Source of the DNA: an uncultured Pelagibacteraceae bacterium
GTDB taxonomy: Bacteria > Pseudomonadota > Alphaproteobacteria > Pelagibacterales > Pelagibacteraceae
NCBI GenBank assembly: GCA_902614055.1
Contig: CACMJX010000001.1
Location: forward strand, 62,001-126,000
Direction: 5' to 3'
DNA: 64,000 bases
The notes under the pieces were generated by a model. It was not told the origin of the DNA. It did not search any database and saw nothing but the letters and a program-made list of their open reading frames with translations. This document shows, piece by piece, positions 33,852 through 42,936 of the stretch. The stretch's first letter is position 1. Each line of letters begins with the position of its first letter. Both the position numbers and the translations under genes were made by a program.

Positions 33852-34957
33852 ACAAATATTATGATAGTTTTTATGATTGGTGGAAAAATATAGATAAAAT
33901 TCTACTTTTCATAATTCTAGGTTTATTTTTACTAGGTCTTTTTTTTTCATTAGTTTCAACATCTTTAATAGCTTCTGATAAATTAGATACAAAATCCTAT
34001 TATTTTTTTTTCAAACACTCTGTTTATATAATTTTAGCTATTGTGATCATAATTGTGTTTTCGTTTTTAAATCAAAAAATTTTAACAAAATTTTCGTTAA
34101 TTCTATTCTTGATCGCATTTTTAAGTTTAATGTTAGTTCCTTTTATTGGTATTGAGGTAAAAGGCTCAAAAAGATGGCTAGATTTGATCTTTTTACCAAG
34201 ATTTCAGCCAGTAGAGATAATTAAGCCTTTTTTTATTGTAACATTATCTTTAATGTTAACTATTCAAAATAGAAGACTATATTTTAAATATTTCTTAAGC
34301 ACTTTATTAATTTTTCCTATATTAATGTTGCTTGTCTATCAACCAGATATTGGACAAACACTTTTAATTTTAATGATATGGTTAGCTTTAATTTTTGTAT
34401 CTGGCATAAATATATTTATTTTTTTTGTGTTCTTTTTTTTGGTTGGATCAGCTGTAGGTTATTTAGTTATGTTTGTTTCTAAATTTGAATATATAAAAAT
34501 TCGACTTTTGGCTTTTTTAGATTCAAACTTGGGTAATAATTATCAAGCTGAAAAGGCAAGTGATGCAATCGTAAATGGTGGATTTTTTGGAAAGGGAATT
34601 GGAGAAGGCACACTGAATTCCAGAGTTCCCGAAGCCCATACTGATTACATAGTTTCAGTTATAGCTGAAGAATTTGGCGCAATAATAGTTATTGGAATAT
34701 TACTTTTGTACCTTATTTTCTCATATAAAATAATTCAAAAAATTAAAATATTAAATGAAGAATTATTGAAACTAATTTTGATTGGCTGTGTCTCTTTGAT
34801 TTTATTGCAAACATTTATACATGTGGGTGTTAACATTAGATTGTTACCAACTACAGGCATGACATTACCGTTTTTGAGTTATGGTGGTTCTTCAATAGTT
34901 AGCACTGCAATTGTGTCAGGAATAATTCTAAATTTAACAAAAAGAAAAATAGACTAA
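33848..34957 (+). CDS. ftsW: Septal peptidoglycan glycosyltransferase FtsW (SEDS family)
   Basis: 369 residues, nearly all hydrophobic with about ten membrane spans. SEDS marks: GVEVKG-like GIEVKGSKRWLDL near 98, FQPVEIIKPFF near 118, YQPDIGQTLLI near 167 (conserved Asp), GEGTLNSRVPEAHTDYIVSVIAEEFG near 252, and LPTTGMTLPFLSYGGSSIV near 334. It polymerises lipid II at the septum with FtsI. It is coupled to murD by ATGA and followed 4 bases later by murG. Confidence 0.95.
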   Translation: MNKYYDSFYDWWKNIDKILLFIILGLFLLGLFFSLVSTSLIASDKLDTKSYYFFFKHSVYIILAIVIIIVFSFLNQKILTKFSLILFLIAFLSLMLVPFIGIEVKGSKRWLDLIFLPRFQPVEIIKPFFIVTLSLMLTIQNRRLYFKYFLSTLLIFPILMLLVYQPDIGQTLLILMIWLALIFVSGINIFIFFVFFFLVGSAVGYLVMFVSKFEYIKIRLLAFLDSNLGNNYQAEKASDAIVNGGFFGKGIGEGTLNSRVPEAHTDYIVSVIAEEFGAIIVIGILLLYLIFSYKIIQKIKILNEELLKLILIGCVSLILLQTFIHVGVNIRLLPTTGMTLPFLSYGGSSIVSTAIVSGIILNLTKRKID

Positions 34958-34961
34958 AAAC

Positions 34962-36038
34962 ATGAAAAAAATACTTATCGTAACTGGTGGATCTGGTGGT
35001 CACGTAATTCCGTCATTAAATATATATGATATTTTAAAAGAAAATTTTGAAGTACAAATTGTAACAGATTTAAGAGGATCAAAATATATTAATAATAAAG
35101 ATTATAATTTTTCACTAATAGATGTACCAAATTTATTTTCAAATTTATTATTACTTCCATATAATTTAATAAAATTTTGCATTTCAATTCTAAAATCTTA
35201 TAAATACTTAAAATTAAATAATTATAATACTTTAATTAGTACTGGAGGGTATATGTCAGTACCTTTATGTTTAGCATCAAATTTATTGAATATAAAAACT
35301 TACATTTTTGAACCAAACTCGGTTATAGGTAGAGCAAATAAGTTAACACTTAGCTTTGCCAAAAAAGTCATTTGCTATGACAAAAATTTAAAAGGTATTT
35401 CTAAAAAATTCTTAAGTAAGATTTACCCAATTAACCCATTGCTAAGAAAAGAAATCTATAAATATCAAAAAAATGAAAAAACAATTTTAGATAAACAAAA
35501 AAAAATACTAATAATTGGAGGAAGCCAAGGGGCAAAATTTTTTGATGAATTCATTTCTAAAACAATTATAAAACTTCCAAAAACACAGAATATTCGTGTT
35601 TTACAGCAAGTAATTGATCAAAAATCAAAAGAAATTATTAAAGATTTGTATCAAAAAAATTTTATAGAACATGAGCTATTTGACTTTGATGATAAATTAT
35701 TAATTAAAGCTGTAAATTATGATTTAGCTATAACACGATGTGGAGCATCTGCAATTTCAGAATTAGCTTATTTAAATATTCCATTTGTGGCAATTCCATT
35801 TCCGTATGCTAAAGATAATCATCAATATTACAATGCAGTATTCTATGAAAAAAATAAATGTTGTTGGTTAATAACCCAAAAAGATATTGATGAAAATAAC
35901 TTTATAGATTTAATAAATAAAATATTTGAAAATAAAAATGAATATTTTTCTAAAAAAAAAAATTTGATTGAACTAACAAAAGAGAATACTTGGGAAAAAA
36001 ATAAATTTAAAATGATTGAACTTATAAATGAAAATTGA
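34962..36038 (+). CDS. murG: Lipid II synthase MurG
   Basis: 358 residues. GT-B glycosyltransferase adding GlcNAc to lipid I at the inner membrane face. The N-terminal loop TGGSGGHVIPSLNI, STGGYMSVPLCLAS near 91, PNSVIGRANKL near 120, IIGGSQGAKFFDE near 184 and TRCGASAISELAYLNIPFVAIPFP near 262 match the family. It overlaps murC by 11 bases. Confidence 0.96.
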   Translation: MKKILIVTGGSGGHVIPSLNIYDILKENFEVQIVTDLRGSKYINNKDYNFSLIDVPNLFSNLLLLPYNLIKFCISILKSYKYLKLNNYNTLISTGGYMSVPLCLASNLLNIKTYIFEPNSVIGRANKLTLSFAKKVICYDKNLKGISKKFLSKIYPINPLLRKEIYKYQKNEKTILDKQKKILIIGGSQGAKFFDEFISKTIIKLPKTQNIRVLQQVIDQKSKEIIKDLYQKNFIEHELFDFDDKLLIKAVNYDLAITRCGASAISELAYLNIPFVAIPFPYAKDNHQYYNAVFYEKNKCCWLITQKDIDENNFIDLINKIFENKNEYFSKKKNLIELTKENTWEKNKFKMIELINEN

Positions 36039-37419
36039 TTTAGGAAAAAATGAACTTATTCATTTTGTTGGCATTGGAGGTATAGGAATGAGTGGTTTAG
36101 CTTTAATAATGAACGGATTGGGATACAAAGTTCAAGGTAGCGATATTACTAACAATCGAAATATTGAAAGATTGAGCGAAAAAAAAATAAAAGTATTCAT
36201 CAAACATAAAAAAGAAAATATTAAAAAAACTACCATGTTAGTGATTTCATCGGCAATTACAAAAAGTAACCCTGAAGTTATAGAGGCAATGAAAAAAGAT
36301 TTACCAATTTATAAAAGAGGAGATATGTTGGGTCATATTGTATCTTTTATGAGAAATGTTGTTGTAACTGGTTCGCATGGAAAAACAACAACAACATCGT
36401 TGGTATCAAGTATTTTTACATCAGGTAATTTAGATCCAACTATTATTAATGGTGGTGTATTAAATTCATTTGGCAATTCTGCAAAATTAGGCAAAAGCAA
36501 CTGGTGTGTAACTGAGTCTGATGAGTCAGATGGAAGTTTTTTAAAAATCCCCTTTACATATTCTATCGCAACAAATTTAGACTCTGAACATTTAGATTTT
36601 TATAAAAATATAAATAATCTAAAAAAATGTTTTATAAAATTTATAGAAAAAATACCATCTGTAGGTAAGGGTTTTGTATGTAATGACGATCAAAATCTAA
36701 AAAATATTATAAAAAAAACAAAAAATAAGAATTTTTATACATACGGTAAAGATAAAAAGTCAAATTTTCAAATAGTAAATATAAATCAAACGTCTAATTT
36801 TTCTAGTTTTGATATTAAAATAAATATTCCAAGCAAAAAAAAAATTATTAAAGGAATTAAGCTTCCAATGATTGGAACTCATAACATTCAGAATGCAACA
36901 GCTGCAATTTCTTTAGCATTTACAATAGGATTACCTGAAAAGTGCATCAAAGCTGGAATACACAATTTTAAAGGCGTGCAGAGAAGGTTTTCTCATTTAT
37001 TTGATCACAATAAGATAAGTTTTTATGATGATTATGCTCATCATCCAACAGAAATAAGTTCAGTTTTAAGTGGAGTTGAAAAAGTTTACAAAAATAAGGA
37101 AATTGTATGTGTTTTTCAACCGCATAGAGTTTCAAGAGTAATAAGTTTGAAAAAAGAGTTTTCAAAATGTTTTAAAAAAGCAGATACAGTTTTATTATGT
37201 CCCATTTATACAGCTAATGAAAAACTTAAGCTTAATTTTACATATCATTCCTTCGCAAAATTAATAATAAAAAATTCAAACGTCAGGTTAATACAAGTTA
37301 AAGATGAATTACAATTACAAAATTTTATAAAACAGAATGTGTTTGGTGAAAAAATTTATATAGGCATGGGTGCAGGATCTATATCTAATTGGATGAAGAA
37401 TTTGAAAAATATTTTTTAA
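36028..37419 (+). CDS. murC: UDP-N-acetylmuramate--L-alanine ligase
   Basis: 463 residues. It adds L-alanine to UDP-MurNAc, the first peptide step. FVGIGGIGMSGLALIMN near 13 (nucleotide-sugar binding), ATP loop VTGSHGKTTTTSLV near 112, ESDESDGSFL near 173, and DDYAHHPTEISSVL near 333 are diagnostic. The stop codon shares a base with the murB ATG (TAATG). Confidence 0.96.
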   Translation: MKIDLGKNELIHFVGIGGIGMSGLALIMNGLGYKVQGSDITNNRNIERLSEKKIKVFIKHKKENIKKTTMLVISSAITKSNPEVIEAMKKDLPIYKRGDMLGHIVSFMRNVVVTGSHGKTTTTSLVSSIFTSGNLDPTIINGGVLNSFGNSAKLGKSNWCVTESDESDGSFLKIPFTYSIATNLDSEHLDFYKNINNLKKCFIKFIEKIPSVGKGFVCNDDQNLKNIIKKTKNKNFYTYGKDKKSNFQIVNINQTSNFSSFDIKINIPSKKKIIKGIKLPMIGTHNIQNATAAISLAFTIGLPEKCIKAGIHNFKGVQRRFSHLFDHNKISFYDDYAHHPTEISSVLSGVEKVYKNKEIVCVFQPHRVSRVISLKKEFSKCFKKADTVLLCPIYTANEKLKLNFTYHSFAKLIIKNSNVRLIQVKDELQLQNFIKQNVFGEKIYIGMGAGSISNWMKNLKNIF

Positions 37420-38327
37420 TGGAAACTAAAGACATAAAAAAATTAGCATTATCAATAGATGGAGATATTTTTTTCGATCAAAGTATAAAAAATCTTAATT
37501 GGTTTAATATTGGTGGAAAAACTAAAATTTTTTTTAAACCAAACTCTTTAAAATGCTTAATAGAATATCTAAAACTATATGCCTTACGGGGTAAAATATT
37601 TATTTTAGGAAATGGTTCAAATGTGTTGTTTGATGATAATATATACAAAGGTACTATAATTAAGTTAGGAAAAAATTTTTCAAATATTACTTTACTTGAT
37701 AAAGAAACAATCATAGCTGGAGCAGCAGTATCACAAAAAAAGGTTTCAGAATTTGCAAAAGACCATAATATCTCTGGGTTAGAATTTATGTCATGTATTC
37801 CAGGGTCAATAGGAGGTGGTATTAGAATGAATTCTGGATGTTTTAAAAAAGAATTTAAAGATGTCCTTATTTCTATCCAGCTGGTAGATTTTAAAGGCGT
37901 TGTAAGAAGCATACCTACAAATAAAATTAATTTCAATTATCGGTCAATAGAATTGCCAAAAGATTTAATTTTTTTAAGTGCAACCTTCAAAGGTAAAGAA
38001 AAAAAAAGAGAAGAAATATATAATTATATGAATGAGTTAAATGCAATTAAAAATATGGCCCAACCAACCAAAATTAAAACAAGTGGTAGTACTTTTAAAA
38101 ATCCCATTGACCAAACAGATAAAAAAGTTTGGGAGTTAATTAGATTGAGTGTACCTACTGAAACACACTATGGAGATGCAGTAATTTCAGAAAAACATGC
38201 TAATTTTTTTGTAAATAAAAAAAATGCAAAATCTGTAGATATGAAGTCACTAATTAAATTTGTTAAAAAAAAAGTTAAAGATAAGACTGGAATTAAATTA
38301 GAACTAGAAATTGTGTTAGTTGAATAG
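37419..38327 (+). CDS. murB: UDP-N-acetylenolpyruvoylglucosamine reductase MurB
   Basis: 302 residues from ATG 37419; the listed 37389 start would overlap murC by 31 bases and adds no conserved sequence. FAD-dependent reductase forming UDP-MurNAc. Visible: NWFNIGGKTK near 21, FILGNGSNVLFDD near 62, FMSCIPGSIGGGIRMNSGCF near 124, and SGSTFKNP near 221 with the catalytic Ser. The stop shares a base with the GTG start of ddl (TAGTG). Confidence 0.95.
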   Translation: METKDIKKLALSIDGDIFFDQSIKNLNWFNIGGKTKIFFKPNSLKCLIEYLKLYALRGKIFILGNGSNVLFDDNIYKGTIIKLGKNFSNITLLDKETIIAGAAVSQKKVSEFAKDHNISGLEFMSCIPGSIGGGIRMNSGCFKKEFKDVLISIQLVDFKGVVRSIPTNKINFNYRSIELPKDLIFLSATFKGKEKKREEIYNYMNELNAIKNMAQPTKIKTSGSTFKNPIDQTDKKVWELIRLSVPTETHYGDAVISEKHANFFVNKKNAKSVDMKSLIKFVKKKVKDKTGIKLELEIVLVE

Positions 38328-39247
38328 TGGATAAAATTTTAATATTAGCTGGAGGGTATTCCAACGAAAGAGAGATTAGTTTAATAACTGCTAGAAGTGT
38401 TACTAGAGAATTAAAAAAGAATAAGAAATACAAGCTTTTAACAATTGAGCCGAACGGACATTTCATTAAAAAACTAAGAAAATTTAGACCAAAATTGGTT
38501 TTAAATCTTTTACATGGTAGATATGGCGAAGATGGCTATGTCCAGTCTATCCTTGAGTCAGAAAAAGTAAAATATACACATTCTGGAGTTTTATCCTCGT
38601 CTCTAGCAATTGATAAGGAAATATCAAAAAAAATATTTATTAAGAATAAAATTCTCACTCCTCCCTTTTTCAAATTTGTTTTTAAAAAAAAAACCAATTA
38701 CAAAAATATAACTAAAAAAATTGAAAAAAAGCTTAAATTCCCTGTAGTTCTTAAGCCTATCAACGAAGGCTCTAGTGTAGGGGTATATATAACTAACAAA
38801 AAAAATTTTATTTATAATTTATTAAAGCTAGAAAAGTTTAAAGAAATATTAATAGAGAAATATATTCCTGGAAGAGAAATTCAAGCAGCTGTTTTAGGGA
38901 ATAAGAAATTGGGTGTAATAGAGTTAAAACCTAAAAGAAAATTTTATGATTATAAAGCAAAGTACAGCGCAAGTGCTAAAACTGAGCATATAATTCCAGT
39001 TGATATAACTCAAAAAAATTATAATAAAATAAATTCATTAGCTATGAAAGCACACAAGCTTTTAAAGTGTAGAGGTGTGTCGAGATCAGATTTCAGATTT
39101 TATAAAAATAAATTTTATCTATTAGAACTAAATACTCAGCCTGGTATGACTTCGCTGTCTTTAGTACCTGAAATTGCAAATTATAATAATATTAGCTTTA
39201 TACAACTTATACAAGAAATAATGAAAGATGCCTCTACAAATAAATAA
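38327..39247 (+). CDS. ddl: D-alanine--D-alanine ligase
   Basis: 306 residues with a GTG start at 38327 overlapping the murB stop. ATP-grasp enzyme making the D-Ala-D-Ala dipeptide used by the MurF half of the fusion. Marks: ILAGGYSNEREISLITA near 5 (HGGxSxEREVSL type, His replaced), NLLHGRYGEDGYVQSILE near 57, VLKPINEGSSVGV near 141, SRSDFRF and LELNTQPGMTSLSLVPE near 265. It overlaps ftsQ by 20 bases. Confidence 0.95.
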   Translation: MDKILILAGGYSNEREISLITARSVTRELKKNKKYKLLTIEPNGHFIKKLRKFRPKLVLNLLHGRYGEDGYVQSILESEKVKYTHSGVLSSSLAIDKEISKKIFIKNKILTPPFFKFVFKKKTNYKNITKKIEKKLKFPVVLKPINEGSSVGVYITNKKNFIYNLLKLEKFKEILIEKYIPGREIQAAVLGNKKLGVIELKPKRKFYDYKAKYSASAKTEHIIPVDITQKNYNKINSLAMKAHKLLKCRGVSRSDFRFYKNKFYLLELNTQPGMTSLSLVPEIANYNNISFIQLIQEIMKDASTNK

Positions 39248-39923
39248 ATATAAACTTTACCTTTATTTGTTTTTTTTTATTTTTTTGACATCAATATTTA
39301 ATTTTAAATTCTTAGATAATTATCAAGAAAAATTTAGCTTAAAGAAAATATATATTCATGGGCTATCTAATAACGAAAAACAAAAAATTGAAATTGAACT
39401 TAATAAATTAAAAAATATAAACATTTTTAAATTGAGCGAAGATAGGGTTTTAAAAACACTAAAAAAATTTAATTTTTTAGAAAGTATTTATGTAAATAAA
39501 GTAATACCATCAACAATAACGGTTAATTTATCAAAAACTCTCATTATTGGAAAAACATTAAGAAATGGAGAACATTATTATATTGGCAAAAATGGAAATT
39601 TCATAAAATCTAATCAACTGAATGAAACTATTAATATACCTTCAGTATTTGGAGAATTCAGAATTGAGGAATATATAGATTTACAAAATATATTAAGTGA
39701 GCATGAGGTGAATTTACAAAACATTGAAAAGTATTTTTATTATAAAAATAAAAGGTGGGACCTATTATTTTCAAACAAATTAACTTTAATGTTGCCTTCT
39801 CAAAATGTAGTCAAATCAATAAAAATTTATAAAAAATTATTAGAAAGTGATATTTTAATAAATAAAAAAATCATTGACCTTAGAATAACAAATCAAATTA
39901 TACTAACGAATTACAATGAATAA
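39228..39923 (+). CDS. ftsQ: FtsQ cell division protein
   Basis: 231 residues: one N-terminal membrane helix (LYLYLFFFIFLTSIFNF), then a POTRA-like part (FSLKKIYIHGLSNNEKQKIE... FNFLESIYVNKVIPSTITVNL) followed by the FtsQ beta domain (YIGKNGNFIKS, RWDLLFSNKLTLMLPSQ). FtsQ recruits FtsL/FtsB to the divisome from the periplasmic side. Sequence similarity is modest, but topology, domain order and the slot between ddl and ftsA support the call. Confidence 0.88.
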   Translation: MPLQINKYKLYLYLFFFIFLTSIFNFKFLDNYQEKFSLKKIYIHGLSNNEKQKIEIELNKLKNINIFKLSEDRVLKTLKKFNFLESIYVNKVIPSTITVNLSKTLIIGKTLRNGEHYYIGKNGNFIKSNQLNETINIPSVFGEFRIEEYIDLQNILSEHEVNLQNIEKYFYYKNKRWDLLFSNKLTLMLPSQNVVKSIKIYKKLLESDILINKKIIDLRITNQIILTNYNE

Positions 39924-41067
39924 TTTTGAAGCTGTTATAGATGTGGGATCTGAGAATTTAAAGTTAGGTATTTTTAACAACGAGGATAAAAGTATTTATT
40001 CTTCTAAACAAAAAATTAATGATAGTTTAGAAAAATCATTAAATATCCTAATAAGAGATGCAGAAAAATATTTATCATCGCATATAGATGATGTTGTTGT
40101 TTTATATGACTCTCCAAAATATTATTCATTAGAAATTTCTATTAAAAAAGTACTCGATTATAATACATCAATAAAAAAAATTTATAACGATCTAATACAA
40201 GAAGCCCATTTTATAATTTCACAGAATAATTTTAAAGATCAGATAATACACTTAATAATTAATAATATTATTGTGGATGAAAACAAATCTTTAGATAAAA
40301 TTACCAATGATATCAAAATCAAATCTCTAGTATTAGAGATTAAATTTATTTGTTTGAATAAAATTTTAATTGAAAATATAACAAATAAGTTCAAAAATAA
40401 TAATTTAAAAATATCAAATTTATATTGTACAAGTTATGTAAAAATTTATTTTTATAAAAAGCAATTAATTTCTAAAGATTTTCTGTTTTTCATAGATATT
40501 GGTTTTGAAAGAAGTAGTGGTTTTGTGTTCAATGATGGTAAATTTGAATTCTTTAAATCAATACCTATTGGAGGTAATCATATTACTAAAGATATTTCAA
40601 AAATTTTAAAATTAAGCCTAGAATATTCAGAGAATTTAAAAATAAAATTTAATAGATCTGAAAATGATGTTTCTTTTATTAAAAATTCTACTAACAAAAC
40701 AAATCCATTCAGCGAAACTATTGAAAAAAATATATCTATTGATCTTCTGAAGCAAATAATTGAGGCTAGGTTAGATGAAATTATTGAACTGTCTATTTTT
40801 GATGATATGTTTATTAAAAATTTTAATCCCCATTCAAAACATAAATTAATAGTTGCTGGAGGAGGATCTAAGTTATTATCAAACAAGTATAATCTGAGAA
40901 TAAACAAAACATTCGCTGAACTAGTCTATTATGATGAAAATGATTCATTAGTCTGTGAGACAGGTCTAAATTATAATAAAAGTAATGAGAGTTTTCATAT
41001 AAAAACAAAGGAAAAGTCAAAGAAATTAGGCTTTTTTGAGAATTTCTTTAACTTATTTTCTAAATAA
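39916..41067 (+). CDS. ftsA: FtsA, actin-like membrane anchor of the Z ring
   Basis: 383 residues, a little short for FtsA. Actin-fold phosphate motifs VIDVGSENLKLGIF near 7 and FFIDIGFERSSGFVFNDG near 191 are visible, plus SIPIGGNHITKDI near 215 and LIVAGGGSKLLS near 311. The tail SKKLGFFENFFNLFSK is a convincing amphipathic membrane-targeting helix. The 1C-like region is weakly conserved. It overlaps ftsQ by 8 bases. The next gene is lpxC, not ftsZ as is usual. Confidence 0.9.
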   Translation: MNNFEAVIDVGSENLKLGIFNNEDKSIYSSKQKINDSLEKSLNILIRDAEKYLSSHIDDVVVLYDSPKYYSLEISIKKVLDYNTSIKKIYNDLIQEAHFIISQNNFKDQIIHLIINNIIVDENKSLDKITNDIKIKSLVLEIKFICLNKILIENITNKFKNNNLKISNLYCTSYVKIYFYKKQLISKDFLFFIDIGFERSSGFVFNDGKFEFFKSIPIGGNHITKDISKILKLSLEYSENLKIKFNRSENDVSFIKNSTNKTNPFSETIEKNISIDLLKQIIEARLDEIIELSIFDDMFIKNFNPHSKHKLIVAGGGSKLLSNKYNLRINKTFAELVYYDENDSLVCETGLNYNKSNESFHIKTKEKSKKLGFFENFFNLFSK

Positions 41068-41089
41068 TCGTATTTTACTGTAACATTAC

Positions 41090-41119
41090 TTGAATATTAA
41101 ATTTTTCGTAATTTAATAT
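41090..41119 (+). promoter_or_regulatory. Candidate promoter of lpxC
   Basis: TTGAAT at 41090 and TAATAT at 41114 are 18 bases apart in the 61-base gap between ftsA and lpxC. A start near 41126 would leave only about 3 bases before the lpxC ATG at 41129, so the transcript would be nearly leaderless. The DNA is AT-rich enough for chance matches, so confidence is moderate. Confidence 0.42.
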
Positions 41120-41128
41120 ATTTCCACA

Positions 41129-42052
41129 ATGCCAGTTCTTTCTCAATCGACTATTGCTAAACAAGTATCTTTTTCAGGAGTTGGTATTCACACAGGCAAC
41201 AAAGTCAAAATGAGTGTTTTGCCTTCTATACCAAATTCTGGAATAGTTTTTAAAAGAACAGATTTAAACCAAAACAACATTGTAATTCCAAATTTTGCAA
41301 ATGTTAGTGATGCTACGCTTTGTACAACGGTATCAAATCAATTTGGTGTAAAAGTTTCCACAATTGAGCATCTTATGGCTGCTTTTTTAGGGTTAGGAAT
41401 AGATAATGCAATAGTAGAACTAGATTCACAAGAGGTGCCTATTCTTGATGGTTCAGCAAGAGATTTTGTAAAAATTTTGAGAGAAACTGGCCTGAAAAAT
41501 AGTGATGTTCCAATAAAATTAATAAAAATTAATAATCATGTTGAGTTAGAAGATGGAGATAAATGTATTTCAATAAATAAATCAAATACGACTCTGGAAA
41601 TTGAATTCGAGATTAACTATAAGAATAAAGTTATAAAAAATCAAAAAAATAAAGTTAGTGTATTTGAAGATAATTTAGATGATATTTTTAATTCAAGAAC
41701 ATTTTGTTTATATGAAGATGTAGAAAAACTTCAAAAGATTGGTTTAGGCAAAGGTGGATCTCTAAAAAATGTGATTGTCGTTAAAGATGATAAAATATTA
41801 AATGAGAATGGATTAAGAAACGAAAATGAATTTGTAAATCATAAAATTCTTGATTGTATGGGAGACTTATACTTAACTGGTTACAGAATGATTGGGTCTA
41901 TAAAATGCAGTCATGGAGGTCACAGCTTAACAAATAAATTGCTTAGAAAAGTATTTAATGATACTAAAAATTACTCTTTGATTGAGATTAAAGGAAAGAA
42001 CCTACCTCATTCATTGTTAAATAATCGTCACAATTTAAAATCTATTGCTTAA
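41129..42052 (+). CDS. lpxC: UDP-3-O-acyl-N-acetylglucosamine deacetylase LpxC
   Basis: 307 residues. Zinc enzyme for the committed step of lipid A synthesis. Conserved: FSGVGIHTGNKVKM near 14, STIEHLMAAFLGLGIDNA near 73 (first zinc His), SARDFVK, SRTFCLYEDVEKLQ near 190, HKILDCMGDLYLTG near 233 (second His and Asp), and HGGHSLTNKLL near 261. It shows that the cell makes lipopolysaccharide-type outer membrane. No Shine-Dalgarno sequence is visible ahead of the ATG, in line with the candidate near-leaderless promoter. Confidence 0.96.
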   Translation: MPVLSQSTIAKQVSFSGVGIHTGNKVKMSVLPSIPNSGIVFKRTDLNQNNIVIPNFANVSDATLCTTVSNQFGVKVSTIEHLMAAFLGLGIDNAIVELDSQEVPILDGSARDFVKILRETGLKNSDVPIKLIKINNHVELEDGDKCISINKSNTTLEIEFEINYKNKVIKNQKNKVSVFEDNLDDIFNSRTFCLYEDVEKLQKIGLGKGGSLKNVIVVKDDKILNENGLRNENEFVNHKILDCMGDLYLTGYRMIGSIKCSHGGHSLTNKLLRKVFNDTKNYSLIEIKGKNLPHSLLNNRHNLKSIA

Positions 42053-42090
42053 AAATTAGAAATTTTAAAATATTCTGATAAAATTTCTAA

Positions 42091-42930
42091 ATGAAAATAT
42101 TCAATTTTTTAATAATCGTTTTAATATTTATCAGTTTAGCTTCTTGCTCAAAGAAAGAAGAAAAAATATCATTGATTAAGGAAGACAACTTAGAAATGCA
42201 AATGATCGAAGCTTATAATGAAGGATTAAAAGAATTTAATAGAGGAGATATTTTTTTTGCTGCTAAAAAATTTAATGAGGTTGAACTTTTATATCCTCAA
42301 TCTTCATGGGCTCCGAGATCAACTTTGATGGCAGCATATGTTTATTATTCTCAACTATATTTTAATGAGGCAATCATTGAGCTAGAACGTTTTTTGGATA
42401 AATATAAGAATCATAAAAATACAGACTATGCTTATTATTTGTTAGCCATTTGTCATTATAATCAAATAGTAGATGAAAAAAAAGATTTAGGTGAAATACT
42501 AAAAGCTAAAACTTATTTTCAGATTATAATAAAAGATTTTCCATCGACTGATTTTGCTGAAGATTCTAAGTTTAAACTCGAATTGATTGAGGAAATCTTA
42601 GCGTCAAAAGAGTTATATTTAGCAAACTATTATTTAGATAGAGAAAAGTGGATACCAGCAATGAATAGATTTAAAAAAATAGTGAATGATTATGACACCA
42701 CTATTTATATTGAAGAAGCTTTGTATAGATTGGTTGAATTGAACTATAAATTAGGTTTATCAGATGAAGCTCAAAAATACGCAGCAGTCCTTGGCTACAA
42801 TTATCAATCTAGCGAATGGTATGATAGCTCTTATAAAATTTTAAATAGAAATTATAAAAGATTGGATATTAATAAAGATATGGAAAAAGAAAAATCGTTA
42901 TTAAAAAAATTTAAAGATTTATTTAAATAA
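42091..42930 (+). CDS. bamD: BamD, outer-membrane assembly lipoprotein
   Basis: 279 residues. Lipoprotein signal with lipobox LASC (cleavage before Cys19 or so), then TPR-like helical repeats: AYNEGLKEFNRGDIFFAAKKFNEVELLYPQSSWAPRS is the typical first BamD repeat in sense. BamD works with BamA to insert outer-membrane beta-barrels. It lies 38 bases after lpxC and 6 before ligA. In many alphaproteobacteria recN sits between bamD and ligA; it is missing here. Confidence 0.92.
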   Translation: MKIFNFLIIVLIFISLASCSKKEEKISLIKEDNLEMQMIEAYNEGLKEFNRGDIFFAAKKFNEVELLYPQSSWAPRSTLMAAYVYYSQLYFNEAIIELERFLDKYKNHKNTDYAYYLLAICHYNQIVDEKKDLGEILKAKTYFQIIIKDFPSTDFAEDSKFKLELIEEILASKELYLANYYLDREKWIPAMNRFKKIVNDYDTTIYIEEALYRLVELNYKLGLSDEAQKYAAVLGYNYQSSEWYDSSYKILNRNYKRLDINKDMEKEKSLLKKFKDLFK

Positions 42931-42936
42931 TAAAAA

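Noticed and set aside
37389-37418. Upstream start of murB at 37389
   Set aside because: It overlaps murC by 31 bases, and ATG 37419 at the TAATG junction matches the coupling style of the cluster.
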